Assembly: GCA_022361455.1 (NCBI GenBank) | Contig: JAKSAW010000047.1 | Location: 1-43,036, forward strand | DNA: 43,036 nucleotides | Reading direction: 5' to 3' | From: Pseudomonadales bacterium | GTDB taxonomy: Bacteria > Pseudomonadota > Gammaproteobacteria > Pseudomonadales > Ketobacteraceae | In this document: piece by piece, positions 1 through 10,172 of the stretch | Layout: each line of letters opens with the position of its first letter | Numbering within the stretch: position 1 is the first letter of the stretch | Program-made: the position numbers and the translations under genes | The notes under the pieces: generated by a model | What the model saw: only the letters and a program-made list of their open reading frames with translations | Databases searched by the model: none | What the model was told of the DNA's origin: nothing

Positions 1-188
1 AGCGAGATGTCATTGAGTTTATATCCCTATATTTATACACATACGCTATCTATATGTTGGTTGTTCTTATTTTAGACAGTACAAAAATAAATGACTATCT
101 ATCTTATGGGGTATATGTGAAAAATTCCATAAAACCATTCTCAACGAGCTTTACCAGGTAACCTTTAGGAAAAGCTTTACACGATAAT
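1..188. other. Intergenic stretch at left edge
   Basis: AT-rich sequence downstream of the minus-strand phosphodiesterase gene. I see no reading frame with a recognisable product and no convincing terminator hairpin. Any gene further left is outside the window. Confidence 0.5.
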
Positions 189-2801
189 TTATTTGTATTT
201 CTTCGCTTCGTCCGAGTTATTTAACCATAGTAGAAAAGCGTCCTCTGGCATGGGGCGTGCAATGTGATAACCTTGTGCCGTGTCACATCCCAGATTCTTT
301 AGATGTATTAGTGTTTCATCATTCTCAATTCCTTCAGCGACCACGCTCAGGCCGAGGTTTTGTGCCATACGAAGTGTGGTTTCAACTATTATCTGATCAT
401 CATTATTCTTATTCATATCCATAACGAAAGTGCGATCAATTTTTAATTCTTTAACTGGAAGGCGTTTTAAATATGCTAATGATGAATAACCTGTTCCGAA
501 ATCATCAATTGAAAGATCAATACCTGTTTGACTTAATTGACCAATCATTTCGAGCGCGTCTTCTGGATTAGTCATCACCGCTGTTTCGGTCAACTCCAAG
601 ACTATATTCGCTGGTGGTACCTGATGTTTTTTAAGCAGCTCCAGTATTTTGGAACGAAACAGCTTGTCTTGTAGATTTTTAGCAGAGATATTAACCGACA
701 ATCTAAAGTCTCTATTTGAAGGTAGGATTTTTTTTAGAAAGCTGAACCCTTGATCGCAAACGTAATAAGTGAGCGGGTGTATTAATCCTGTTCTTTCCGC
801 CAATGGGATAAAATGATCTGGCGGAATGAATCCTCGCTCAGGGTGTTGCCAACGAATGAGGGCCTCAGCACTTTTTATAGATTCAGACCTTAGATCCAAT
901 TGCGGTTGGAAATACAACGCTAGGCGATTAGTTTGAATCGCCAATTTTAATTCTGAAATTCTTGTTAGGCGTTGTTCATTGTAAAGATTCTCTTCTGGGG
1001 CGTAGAATGCAATTTTTTCGTTCTTAGATAAGGCGAACTCCAGCGCGATATGTGAATTCTTGAGCAGTTGGTCAGGATCTGGGCCGTGGTCTGGGTATTT
1101 GGCTATTCCAATTCGGGCCTCTATGTCAAGCGAGAGATCTTGATGGACAACAGGCATATCAAAGCTTCTCAAAAAAGATTCGGCTTGATCAAATATAGGA
1201 TTTTGACCTTGACGAAGCACGAATGCAAAAATGACACCTTCGATGTGTGCTAAGTCATAGGCGTCTGCTTTCTCTTCTAGCTCTATATGATTATCGTATC
1301 CTTTAATCAGCCCATTCATCCGAGAGGTCAGTTTTTTTAAAATCACATCACCTGTACGATGCCCTAACGTTTTGTTGATCTCATGAAAATTATCTAACGA
1401 GACTAAAATTAAGTACAGCTCATCAATGATGTTAGCATTGATGAGCTGGCTTAAACGTTGTCGTAGAAGTGTCCGGTTCGGTAATCCTGTTGTACGGCTA
1501 TGTAGTGCTCGATAATCAAGCTGAGCCTCTGCTTTTTTCAATTGTTTTGTAGCAATATGTTCTTTTTGTAAGGCTTGATACTTTTCTTTTTTTGCTTGAT
1601 TGATCGAATCTGCTAAGGCAAACGAAAGCAGAAATGCTTCGGTCATACTCCCTAATTGCAGGCTATGTCGAGTTAATAGGTTATTAGGAAGTAGACCCAG
1701 CAATACAGCGAGAAAGCAAAGGACACCAATTACAAATAATAACCATGCCAATAGAAAAAATCCTGCTTGCCTGGAGCCGTTACGCCAGAGATAAAACGAC
1801 AACACAATAACAGAAATGCTGACAATTGATATGTAAATAACCGCATAAATACCCAATAGCTGATGAGAGGCGTAGATTGCTATACTTATTGCCAGCCCTA
1901 TGGCTAAGAGCATATTGGTATAATTTTGAATTCGTGGATTTCTACCGGAGATCCTAATAAAACTCTTAAAGAAAAGTAAACCAGATATAGTCGTAAGCAC
2001 ACATAGAAATGGCGCGGAAATGCCATTAAACGATGGAGTATCTGGCCATAGGTAAAGAAACCCTTGCCCATTTAGAGCAAGATAGGCGAGAGCACTGAGT
2101 GAAATATAAGTCACGTAGAAAAAATATGTACTAATTCTTAAATTTACATAGAGAAACCCGTTATAAACCACCATCGCGAACAAAGTCCCAAAGAAACCCC
2201 CTAATAAGTAGTTTAATAGTGAGTCTGATTCAATAAATGCATCGTTTTCCCAGATTCTCATTGGAGCTTGTACGGAGCCTCCGGGTGCAGCCACTTTCAT
2301 AAGTAATAGGTATTCTTGATTGTTCTTTAGCTCTATTGGAAATAGAGGGTTCTGATGCTTGATTATTCTATTGTTTATTGGATTGTCATAACCTAGATCA
2401 ATATCCGGAATCACCCTGGAGTTGTGAAACTGATAAATTTGGGCGATCGCGAGTAGCGGGAACTTCACTTCTAGTAGATACCTTTGCACCTTATCGATAG
2501 ATTGATCTTCTTGAAGGATTACTTTAACTGCGATCCAAAAATCCGAATGGCTGATACCGAAGCTTAGATTTCCAGATTCTTCGATTTTGAATCGATGAAA
2601 CTGAGAACTAACGTTAGATTCGTCCAGTGCATTGTCTGAATCCTCCAACCATGCTGCATATTTGACCTCAACATTATTTTGATGCTTATGTATTATGTTT
2701 GGAGGTAGAGTTTCGAAAGCTGCACGGCATGGGGAGCCCATCAACCAGAATAAAAGACTAATAAAAACAACATGCTGTTTTTTAATAATCATGGTTATCA
2801 T
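189..2801 (-). CDS. 7TMR-DISM receptor with degenerate GGDEF and intact EAL domain (c-di-GMP phosphodiesterase)
   Basis: An 870-residue inner-membrane signalling protein. Residues 1-27 form a signal peptide. About 30-170 look like a 7TMR-DISMED2 extracytoplasmic domain, and about 190-395 are seven hydrophobic segments of the 7TMR-DISM type. A short coiled region leads to a GGDEF domain (about 430-590) and an EAL domain (about 600-865). The GGDEF signature is lost (HIEGVIF where RLGGDEF is expected), so cyclase activity is unlikely. The EAL domain keeps its key motifs: E646 in AEALIRW, D766-D767 in DDFGTGYSS, and VVAEGIE near the end. It should therefore hydrolyse c-di-GMP in response to a ligand sensed outside the membrane. 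The start is uncertain: two nearby ATGs (2801 and 2792) both lack a clear ribosome-binding site. It is divergent from the hybrid kinase at 3283. The ligand is unknown. Confidence 0.9.
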   Translation of the reverse strand: MITMIIKKQHVVFISLLFWLMGSPCRAAFETLPPNIIHKHQNNVEVKYAAWLEDSDNALDESNVSSQFHRFKIEESGNLSFGISHSDFWIAVKVILQEDQSIDKVQRYLLEVKFPLLAIAQIYQFHNSRVIPDIDLGYDNPINNRIIKHQNPLFPIELKNNQEYLLLMKVAAPGGSVQAPMRIWENDAFIESDSLLNYLLGGFFGTLFAMVVYNGFLYVNLRISTYFFYVTYISLSALAYLALNGQGFLYLWPDTPSFNGISAPFLCVLTTISGLLFFKSFIRISGRNPRIQNYTNMLLAIGLAISIAIYASHQLLGIYAVIYISIVSISVIVLSFYLWRNGSRQAGFFLLAWLLFVIGVLCFLAVLLGLLPNNLLTRHSLQLGSMTEAFLLSFALADSINQAKKEKYQALQKEHIATKQLKKAEAQLDYRALHSRTTGLPNRTLLRQRLSQLINANIIDELYLILVSLDNFHEINKTLGHRTGDVILKKLTSRMNGLIKGYDNHIELEEKADAYDLAHIEGVIFAFVLRQGQNPIFDQAESFLRSFDMPVVHQDLSLDIEARIGIAKYPDHGPDPDQLLKNSHIALEFALSKNEKIAFYAPEENLYNEQRLTRISELKLAIQTNRLALYFQPQLDLRSESIKSAEALIRWQHPERGFIPPDHFIPLAERTGLIHPLTYYVCDQGFSFLKKILPSNRDFRLSVNISAKNLQDKLFRSKILELLKKHQVPPANIVLELTETAVMTNPEDALEMIGQLSQTGIDLSIDDFGTGYSSLAYLKRLPVKELKIDRTFVMDMNKNNDDQIIVETTLRMAQNLGLSVVAEGIENDETLIHLKNLGCDTAQGYHIARPMPEDAFLLWLNNSDEAKKYK

Positions 2802-3282
2802 GTAGATGTGAGTACTATCGAAGATAACTTAAAATTATAGATATGAATCGCATTTTCTCCAGATCTTGGACATGGGAAACATGCAAAGATCTTTTCACTT
2901 TAAGCTGGAGAAGCGGAGTAGGCTTGCCTGAAGATAGTAGTATGCGAGCTAGTATGACAACCTTATAATTAGCGGTCGAACTTAGATCGCGTTTGAATAC
3001 AAGCCTAGCAAGCCGATTTAATTATGGTTTTCAATCTTAGTACGTAACTTGCTGAGAGTGGGCCTCCGACAATATGGTTATAAATTTATAGTTTCATATT
3101 TCTAGACGGTATTAGAAAGTCGCATGCGACAGCATTGTTCAGATTACCCAAACAGAAAATACGACTATATTTAAATAGCCTTAGTGATAACGCGTGTATG
3201 GAACACTAGCTTAACATTTAGATATCAAGGATCAAATCCAAGGTTTTAGTACTTTATCATTTAAGCTATTGGTTCTCGACTT
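2802..3282. other. Divergent intergenic region between two signalling genes
   Basis: About 480 bases separate the phosphodiesterase (leftward) from the hybrid kinase (rightward), so it should hold both promoters. I see no strong inverted repeat, no clear sigma-70 pair and no coding remnant. Confidence 0.5.
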
Positions 3283-6200
3283 ATGATTGGTAGTACGATC
3301 GTCAATCAAAGGCAAAACTCACCAATTTATCCGATCGCATTAGTAACGGCCGTGATGCTTGGTGTATTTGCTCTAGATATCGCCACCCCACTAGGGATTG
3401 CTAGCGGGGTGCTCTACGTAATAGCCGTTTTGGCTTCGTCTATATACCCAGGTATTCGTTTACTCACTATAACAGCAGTAACTTCGTCTCTTTTAATTCT
3501 ATTAGGGCTATATCTTGCTCCCGCAGGAACGGACGTTTGGAAGACCAATATCAATCGGCTGATATCATTGGTTGTTGTATGCTGTACAGCTTTATTCATT
3601 GGCATGTTAAAAAGCAAGTTTATCGATTCTCAAAAAGAGAAGAATAAACAGCGTTTAATGGTAGCGTTTTTCAAACGCTATGTTTTACCTTCAGCAGTTG
3701 CTGTAATTGCGCTGTGTTTTCTTTATCTAGGTTTAGGGCATGTCAAGCAGCGCATCTTGTCAGTTCATGAAAACTCCTTAAAGACAATTTCTCACTCAAT
3801 GTACAACTCTATTCGTGATGTATGGCTCTCTGATATTCTCAAAAATCTCAATGCGCAAGCTACTAATCCGGAAATAATTCAATTAGCTCAAGAGCTATTA
3901 GGCCTAGAAGAAACACCGCAGACTCTTATTAAGAGTGAAGCTCAAGAGAGATTACGAAAACGGCTTGAAGTAATGATTGAAGAAAGTCAGGCGAGGGGAT
4001 TTTTCTTGATCTCACCAAAAGGCATAAGTGTTGGATCAATGCGAGATGAAAACCTAGGAAAGCTCAATCTAATCGCTGAACTGGAACAAGCTCGCTTCCA
4101 CAAAGTGATATCAGGTTCGTGGGCTTTCATCCCACCTATACCTTCAGATGTACCACTCAGAAATTTAAATGGACTACTAATAGATAATTATCCAACCATG
4201 TTTGTGGCGGTTCCAATAAGAAATGCTGCCTATATGCCCATTGCAGTACTCGCTGTAAGGCTTGATCCATTTGATAGCCTATACGAATTATTAAATTCAA
4301 TTAATGACGAGGAAGGCGAGGAGGTCTACTTATTGGATAAGAACAGACGAATTTCGTCAGAATCACACGGTATATCTTCTCTCCGAGATCACCATGGAGA
4401 AATAAAATTACGTTCTGATGAAATTAATCCTATTTGGAATGGCACTCAGTACCAAGGGAATGGCTCTACTTCGACTCCTTATTTAAATTACAAGAGAAAA
4501 AAGGTTATTGGCGCATGGATCTGGGATCCTGAAATGCAGTTAGCTTTCGTTGTTGAGATGGAAGAAAAAAAAGCTCTGGAGGCATTCGATGATATTGCTT
4601 TTATTATTATCCTAGTTTTCTTCAGTGTTTTAGTTGTAACCATACTTAGCTATCTAGCTTTAGTCCGCCTGACTCAATCAATCGATGACAAGATTGAGCA
4701 ATCTGAAGCCATGCTTGATTCAACACTAAATGGTGTATTGGACGCTATTTTAACTATTGATGAGAACGGCATTATTCAGCGCGTTAATAATTCAACTCTT
4801 AGCATGTTTGGATATAGTAATACTCAACTGTTAGGCTCCAATATAAACATGTTAATGCCTGAGGAAGTCGCAACCAATCATGACGATTATATAAAAACCT
4901 ATTTACAAACTAGGGAACCGAAGGTAATTGGTATTGGAAGAGAAGTAGTCGCTCGTAAAAGTGATGGAACATATTTTTTTGCTCGCCTCGGTATAAGTGA
5001 AGTGGAAGTTGATGGGAAGCGTTACTTTACAGGTGTCTTACATGACATGACTTTGGAGAAGAAGCTAATTGAAGAACTTGAGTACAACAATTGGATATTC
5101 AAAGAGTCTGAGCATATTGCGCTATTAGGAGGTTGGGAATGGAGTGAATCGGATTCACAGTTTATCATGACTAAGGGAGCTAGGGAAATCTTTGGGCTAG
5201 ATGGCAGTAAGTCTAATTTAGTATCGAAAGAGGACTTTTTAAGTCGAGTTTATAGTGACGATAGAGCTCGATTTACCCAGTTTATAAATAGACCATCGGA
5301 TAATTCAAACTCGATTGAATTTAAAGTCCTGGATTCTAGCTTAGGTTGCAAATACATCGTTGCCAGGAAAAAGTCTCGGCCTGTTACTGAAAATGATTCC
5401 AGAAACGTTTTTGGGATTTTTCAGGATATATCTTCACAAGTTCTTGCTCAACAAGAACTTAAAAAGATGGAAAATAGTCTACTTGAGGCTCAAACGCTAG
5501 CTCAGCTAGGTAGTTGGGAACTGACAGTTTCCAATATGAAAATGCTTTGGTCGCGTGAGTTGTACAAGCTTTTAGATATTGAAATAGATAAAACACCAGA
5601 GTTTGCAGATTTCTGTTCTCGTATACACCCTAAAGATCGGGAAAGAGTAATTAACGCTGTACAGAGAACAATAATATTTCAAGACAGCTTTCATGAAGAG
5701 TTTCGAGTACTCTTGGCCGGAAATATAGAAAAGATGTTCCTAGGAAAAGGGTATGCGAGCAAAGCTAACGAGACGCTAGTGGTCTATGGTACCGCACAAG
5801 ATGTGACAGAGATTAAAAAGAATGAACTAAAGATACGAGAAATAAAAAAAGAACTTGAGGTTCTTGTAAGCCAGCAAACGGATGAATTGGAGAGGAGTGA
5901 TGCGCTGGTTAAACAATTACTGACATCTGCAGGAGAGGGTATTTGTGGGCTTGACCCGAGTGGGCGCATCACTTTCGTAAACCCTGCAGCCGCGGAGATG
6001 CTCGGATATCATCCCAATGAATTGATCGGTAAGTCAATGCATCGCGAATTACATCACAGCTACCCCGACGGTAGTCCTTACCCAATAGAATCAAGCAACA
6101 TTCTAAAAGCTTATCACACCAAGTGTATTCAACGAGTGGATTCAGAAGTGCTTTGGCACAAGGATCTATCTAGCATTCCCGTAGAGTATACTAGTACGCC

Positions 6201-8247
6201 AATTATAAAAGACGGGTTAGCTGTTGGTGCAGTTGTAACATTTAGAGATATTCGCGAACGAAAAGCATTTGAAGACGCCCTGCTTCTCGCTCGAGATGAA
6301 GCTGATAGAGCCAATCATGTCAAAAGTGAATTTTTGGCTAAGATGAGTCATGAACTACGTACCCCCATCAATGGTGTGTTGGGTATGTTATCTTTATTAT
6401 CTAAAACCTCTTTGACTCAAGCACAAATGAAAAAGCTAGCAATCGCACAGGAAAGTGGAAAAACATTACTCGCTATGGTCAATGATGTTCTTGACTTTTC
6501 CAAAATCGAAGCGAAGAAGGTTGAGATAGAATCCATCGATTTCAATCTTCTTCAACTAATAGAAGATGTTTGCCATGCTCATGCTGTTAGAGCTATTGAA
6601 AAGGGCCTAAATTTTTATATCGATGCATCAGAAATTACCGTTGATACGGTTCGAGGAGATCCAACAAAACTTAGACAAGTTCTTTCCAATCTAATTAGTA
6701 ATGCTGTTAAGTTTACTGAAATTGGAAGTATCCAGGTCATTGTAAAATTTACTAAGGATAAAAACGATACAGATTATAATTTGACTTGCCAAGTAATCGA
6801 TACTGGAATTGGCATGAGAAAAGAAAAGCTACCTCTCCTGTTTAATAGTTTCCAGCAGATTGATGGGACCATGACACGCAAATATGGAGGAACTGGCTTA
6901 GGTTTGGCAATAATAAAACCTCTTATTGAGATGATGAATGGAGAAATATACGTTAACAGTAAACTTGGTGCTGGCAGTACTTTTAAGTTCACTCTTGACT
7001 TTGAAAAAAGCCATAGTGAAGCGGAATATGTAGATCAGTTTGATGGTAATATGTTTTTATCTTTACTGCTCATTAAGGATGAAAAGTGTGAAGAAATACT
7101 TTTGAGAATATTTGAGTCTTTGGACATCAAAACCCTGACATTTAGTTCATGTGGATCATTGGAGAATTATCTCAGGGAATATCATCTTGAAAACGAGCTG
7201 GTAGTTTTTGTTTGCAATGAATGTGTCGAAGACAGTGGTGATATGATCCAGTATATGATGCGTGATCTAAAGCGTCCAGGTATTCGCTTTGTTACGCTTG
7301 CTCCGTTAGCAATCGCAAACGAGTTTTTGCAAACTTTAGCTAGCAAGCAAATATGTCTTCCTATTACTAAAAGTGAGGTTATCGATGTTTTTCGGGATAA
7401 TGAACGTTCATTGAGTCTATCCAATGAAGACTCTTTCGAGAAAGTATTAGATACGATGGATTCGGCTCGAATACTTTTAGCGGAAGATAATAAAATTAAT
7501 CAGCAGGTAATAATAGGTTTTTTGGAGGATACACCATTTCAATGTGACGTGGTTGACAACGGCATGGAGGTTCTCAAAAAACTGAGCTCTGATAGTAATA
7601 ACAGCGCTTATGAATTGATATTGATGGATTGTCAAATGCCTGAGCTTGACGGCTTTCAAACTACAGAGAAAATCCGCAATGGAATCTGTGGACCGTATTA
7701 TACAAATATTCCAATTATTGCCATTACAGCAAATGCTATGAAGGGAGACCGGCAGCGCTGTTTGAATTTCGGTATGAATGATTATCTTTCAAAACCCATA
7801 GATCCCGATCTTTTGTATAAAACATTAGCTGAATGGTTGGGGTCGCCTAGTAGTAAATCTGTCAAACTGATGGAAAATATACACACTCAATCAGTTGAAG
7901 GTGATCTGAATAACTTGATGATATGGAATAAGAAGGCGTTTTTAAAGCGATTACGTAATAAGAAACAATTATGTAAGAAAATAATTTCACTGTATAGAGA
8001 GGGGCTAGATGATCGGATCGATGCCATTGGGGGCGCTATTGCTAACTCTCAAGTTGACGACATAGTATCAGCTGCACATGAATTAAAAGGCGTATCTGGA
8101 AACATCGGTGCAGAAAAGTTATATCATTGTTGCCAAGTTTTGGAGAATAAAGCAAAAAATGAAGCAACAAATATTGAATTCGATTTAATGATGAATGTAT
8201 TAAGGCAAGAAAGCGAACGATTATTAGACGTACTTAATATTGAGTAG
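3283..8247 (+). CDS. Giant multi-PAS hybrid sensor histidine kinase with REC and HPt domains
   Basis: A 1654-residue phosphorelay kinase. Five hydrophobic segments lie in the first 152 residues (about 15-34, 38-58, 62-80, 90-109, 132-152). A large extracytoplasmic region (153-436) resembles a Cache-type sensor and is followed by a membrane helix at about 437-460. Four PAS-like modules run from 477 to about 1005. The first is a classic PAS, and a coiled stretch precedes the fourth. HisKA carries H1023 in KMSHELRTP. The ATPase domain has an N-box near 1136, D1173 in DTGIGM and a GGTGLGL motif. A divergent receiver-like segment without a phosphorylatable Asp lies at about 1255-1375. It is followed by a true receiver (D1449 in LMDCQMPELDG) and an HPt domain (H1599 in AAHELKG). 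The arrangement supports a complete His-Asp-His relay within one protein. The output regulator is not adjacent. The ATG at 3283 has no strong ribosome-binding site. Confidence 0.92.
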   Translation: MIGSTIVNQRQNSPIYPIALVTAVMLGVFALDIATPLGIASGVLYVIAVLASSIYPGIRLLTITAVTSSLLILLGLYLAPAGTDVWKTNINRLISLVVVCCTALFIGMLKSKFIDSQKEKNKQRLMVAFFKRYVLPSAVAVIALCFLYLGLGHVKQRILSVHENSLKTISHSMYNSIRDVWLSDILKNLNAQATNPEIIQLAQELLGLEETPQTLIKSEAQERLRKRLEVMIEESQARGFFLISPKGISVGSMRDENLGKLNLIAELEQARFHKVISGSWAFIPPIPSDVPLRNLNGLLIDNYPTMFVAVPIRNAAYMPIAVLAVRLDPFDSLYELLNSINDEEGEEVYLLDKNRRISSESHGISSLRDHHGEIKLRSDEINPIWNGTQYQGNGSTSTPYLNYKRKKVIGAWIWDPEMQLAFVVEMEEKKALEAFDDIAFIIILVFFSVLVVTILSYLALVRLTQSIDDKIEQSEAMLDSTLNGVLDAILTIDENGIIQRVNNSTLSMFGYSNTQLLGSNINMLMPEEVATNHDDYIKTYLQTREPKVIGIGREVVARKSDGTYFFARLGISEVEVDGKRYFTGVLHDMTLEKKLIEELEYNNWIFKESEHIALLGGWEWSESDSQFIMTKGAREIFGLDGSKSNLVSKEDFLSRVYSDDRARFTQFINRPSDNSNSIEFKVLDSSLGCKYIVARKKSRPVTENDSRNVFGIFQDISSQVLAQQELKKMENSLLEAQTLAQLGSWELTVSNMKMLWSRELYKLLDIEIDKTPEFADFCSRIHPKDRERVINAVQRTIIFQDSFHEEFRVLLAGNIEKMFLGKGYASKANETLVVYGTAQDVTEIKKNELKIREIKKELEVLVSQQTDELERSDALVKQLLTSAGEGICGLDPSGRITFVNPAAAEMLGYHPNELIGKSMHRELHHSYPDGSPYPIESSNILKAYHTKCIQRVDSEVLWHKDLSSIPVEYTSTPIIKDGLAVGAVVTFRDIRERKAFEDALLLARDEADRANHVKSEFLAKMSHELRTPINGVLGMLSLLSKTSLTQAQMKKLAIAQESGKTLLAMVNDVLDFSKIEAKKVEIESIDFNLLQLIEDVCHAHAVRAIEKGLNFYIDASEITVDTVRGDPTKLRQVLSNLISNAVKFTEIGSIQVIVKFTKDKNDTDYNLTCQVIDTGIGMRKEKLPLLFNSFQQIDGTMTRKYGGTGLGLAIIKPLIEMMNGEIYVNSKLGAGSTFKFTLDFEKSHSEAEYVDQFDGNMFLSLLLIKDEKCEEILLRIFESLDIKTLTFSSCGSLENYLREYHLENELVVFVCNECVEDSGDMIQYMMRDLKRPGIRFVTLAPLAIANEFLQTLASKQICLPITKSEVIDVFRDNERSLSLSNEDSFEKVLDTMDSARILLAEDNKINQQVIIGFLEDTPFQCDVVDNGMEVLKKLSSDSNNSAYELILMDCQMPELDGFQTTEKIRNGICGPYYTNIPIIAITANAMKGDRQRCLNFGMNDYLSKPIDPDLLYKTLAEWLGSPSSKSVKLMENIHTQSVEGDLNNLMIWNKKAFLKRLRNKKQLCKKIISLYREGLDDRIDAIGGAIANSQVDDIVSAAHELKGVSGNIGAEKLYHCCQVLENKAKNEATNIEFDLMMNVLRQESERLLDVLNIE

Positions 8248-8286
8248 CTTTTATTAATCCTTTTAAAATAGAAATATACAGTTTTA

Positions 8287-8616
8287 GATCCGGAACAAGC
8301 ATATCCTCCGTTTCGATTGATTTCACGAGATATTGTCGAAGGTGATCTATTAAGGGTTCTTGCTATTTCTCTCACTGAGAGGTCTAAAGCGATACTTCGA
8401 GATATCTCTTCACGCTCTTCTATGCTTGGAACCCTTGAAGATCTTGTTCGCTCAGGAGGCATAATGCCGCCCGAGCGCCCTATGATACCTGCTACAACAG
8501 GATGATGATGATCAAATAGGCTTGCAATAGTATGTAGTGACTCGCCTTTTTTATATAGGTCCCACAGCAGAGATATTTTGTTCAGCCGTGTACGATGTTC
8601 TTGGTCTGCGTGTCAT
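8287..8616 (-). pseudogene. Decayed IS30-family transposase, N-terminal fragment
   Basis: Reading the minus strand from 8616 gives MTRRPRTSYTAEQ, then a frameshift near 8575. The next frame continues with LWDLYKKGESLHTIASLF, SGGIMPPERTRSSR and IEEREEISRSIA, then SVREIARTLNRSPSTISREI. These match the N-terminal helix-turn-helix region of IS30-type transposases. Homology stops near 8287, after about 110 of the usual 350-400 residues, and the DDE catalytic part is missing. A GGAG motif lies nine bases before the ATG. The fragment sits immediately downstream of the kinase gene, so one end of the element was lost in a deletion. It is not functional. Confidence 0.85.
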
Positions 8617-8645
8617 TTCAATGTCTCCGCTATATGTTTAAAAAT

Positions 8646-8672
8646 AGCGTTGCATTGTTCAATTGAACTCAC
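8646..8672 (-). repeat. Possible IS30-type terminal repeat
   Basis: Upstream of the transposase fragment lies a perfect 12-base palindrome, gttcaattgaac (8657-8668), followed on the minus strand by aatgcaac. From memory this resembles the ends of some IS30-family elements (GAATTC..AATT..TGCAAC). No matching second end is visible. The assignment is inferential. Confidence 0.4.
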
Positions 8673-8747
8673 ATGCAAAAGCGGACATAAACCATCGTTT
8701 GTAGAAGCTTAGAAAGCCTAAGCAGCCACTTTATAGTTTCAATACCA

Positions 8748-10172
8748 TTAAATTCTTTCAAACCTTAATGGTAAACCATCGGTCGGAAACGTAAGCGGTA
8801 CATTATTATATTTATATTCCTGCATCTTAGGACTTTTGCTAACTTTAAAGTTCATGAGCAGGTGAAAAAGAAATAGCTTTCCTTGGATATCCGCAAAGTG
8901 CAGACCAAGGCACTTATGAGCACCACCACCAAATGGAATGTATTGGAAAAAGTCTTTTTTATCTTCGGCTCGTTCGGGTGAGAAGCGTAAAGGATCGAAA
9001 GTTTTCGGGTTGCTCCAGTACTCTGGCATGTAATGAGTGAACAACGACGACACTAACACAATCGTGTTTGCAGGTATTCTGACACCCTCAAATTCAAACT
9101 CCTGTAGGGCATACCTTGGCATAATTGCCAAAGCAGGGTACATACGTAGAGCCTCTTTAATAGTCCAACCGGTTTTAACTAATTGATCGATATCGTCAAA
9201 TTCCAACTCTGCTTTGTTTAAATTAAACATTTCACGGCGAAGCTCATCTTGCCAAGCTTGATTGGAGGCTAGCTCATAGAGAATTGCGCTAAGGGCACTA
9301 GTCGTTGTGTCATGAGCTGCGAATAGAACAAAGATGATATGATTGCGGATATCTTCGTCGCTTAAATAGTTACCATCCTCATCTCTCATCTGACACAAAG
9401 CTGAGAAAATGTCCCTGCCGCCAGAACGACGCCTTTCTGGGATGTTTTTCATTATAAATTTACTTAAGAATTTGCTAGCGCGAACGCCCTTTGCGTATGG
9501 GGAGAACCAGATTTCCTTGCGTCGGAAAGGGTCTGCTGTTGCAGCGACAATATCAACGAACGCCTGATTAATCTTGTCTGTCTTTCGCCCAATTTCTAAG
9601 CCAAGAAATACTTTTGCACCGGTATTTAACAGTTGCTTTTTTACGTAATCCATCGCTGGTATCGTTTTTCTTGATGGCCATTGTTCAAGGCCATTTTTAA
9701 TCGATGGATTCATTAGGGCAATATGCCCTTCAATAGCTGGCCTTTTGAATGCCTGTTGCAAAATTTTGCGTTGTTGTTTGTGATCGCTGAAGTCGCGTTC
9801 CAAAAGGTTGTTATCGAATAAATTCTTGAAGGTATTGTCCCAAGCAAGAAAGTTTGAAAACATCTTTTCCTCATTTTGAAAGACCAGTCGATTCGCGTCT
9901 GGCCCAAGTAAATAGATACCTTCTAGCAGCGGAGATTTAATCTTGAATACGAGGCCATTCTTAGCGTATTGCCGGTTCATGAAGCCATGTAAATCATTGA
10001 GGAACCAATAAACATGACCCAGGATGGGAATGCCATTGCCGCCCGGAATATGGTCTAAGTTGGGTTTGTTGACTGTTCTTTGGAAGTGTCTTATTTGAGG
10101 CAGGTCAAACGAGGATAGGGCTTGATAAATATCAGGGGATTTTGATCTATCGAGAAAACTAAATTCAAACAT
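8748..10172 (-). CDS. Cytochrome P450
   Basis: A heme-thiolate monooxygenase of 474 residues from the chosen start. The heme-binding loop FGGGAHKCLG contains the axial C421. The I-helix reads AAHDTTTSA, the K-helix ExxR is EALRMYP, and the PERF-region equivalent is FDPLRFSPER. No transmembrane anchor is obvious from this start, so the protein is probably cytosolic and needs ferredoxin partners encoded elsewhere. The frame is open for 69 more codons upstream, but that extension overlaps the divergent AraC gene. The ATG at 10172 is preceded by GGAGGT, so it is preferred. The substrate is unknown. The heme loop (FGGGAHKCLGLHFA) resembles P450s acting on bulky lipids or terpenoids, which is a weak hint only. 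It is divergent from the AraC gene at 10283 and possibly controlled by it. Confidence 0.93.
   Translation of the reverse strand: MFEFSFLDRSKSPDIYQALSSFDLPQIRHFQRTVNKPNLDHIPGGNGIPILGHVYWFLNDLHGFMNRQYAKNGLVFKIKSPLLEGIYLLGPDANRLVFQNEEKMFSNFLAWDNTFKNLFDNNLLERDFSDHKQQRKILQQAFKRPAIEGHIALMNPSIKNGLEQWPSRKTIPAMDYVKKQLLNTGAKVFLGLEIGRKTDKINQAFVDIVAATADPFRRKEIWFSPYAKGVRASKFLSKFIMKNIPERRRSGGRDIFSALCQMRDEDGNYLSDEDIRNHIIFVLFAAHDTTTSALSAILYELASNQAWQDELRREMFNLNKAELEFDDIDQLVKTGWTIKEALRMYPALAIMPRYALQEFEFEGVRIPANTIVLVSSLFTHYMPEYWSNPKTFDPLRFSPERAEDKKDFFQYIPFGGGAHKCLGLHFADIQGKLFLFHLLMNFKVSKSPKMQEYKYNNVPLTFPTDGLPLRFERI

Noticed and set aside
8124..8462. A 112-codon minus-strand frame overlapping the kinase 3' end
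   Set aside because: Only its first part is coding-like, and that part is the IS30 transposase fragment. The rest is read-through antisense to the kinase.
8707..8723. Hairpin gcttag-aaagc-ctaagc downstream of the P450
   Set aside because: Only a 6-bp stem and no U-run, so not called a terminator.
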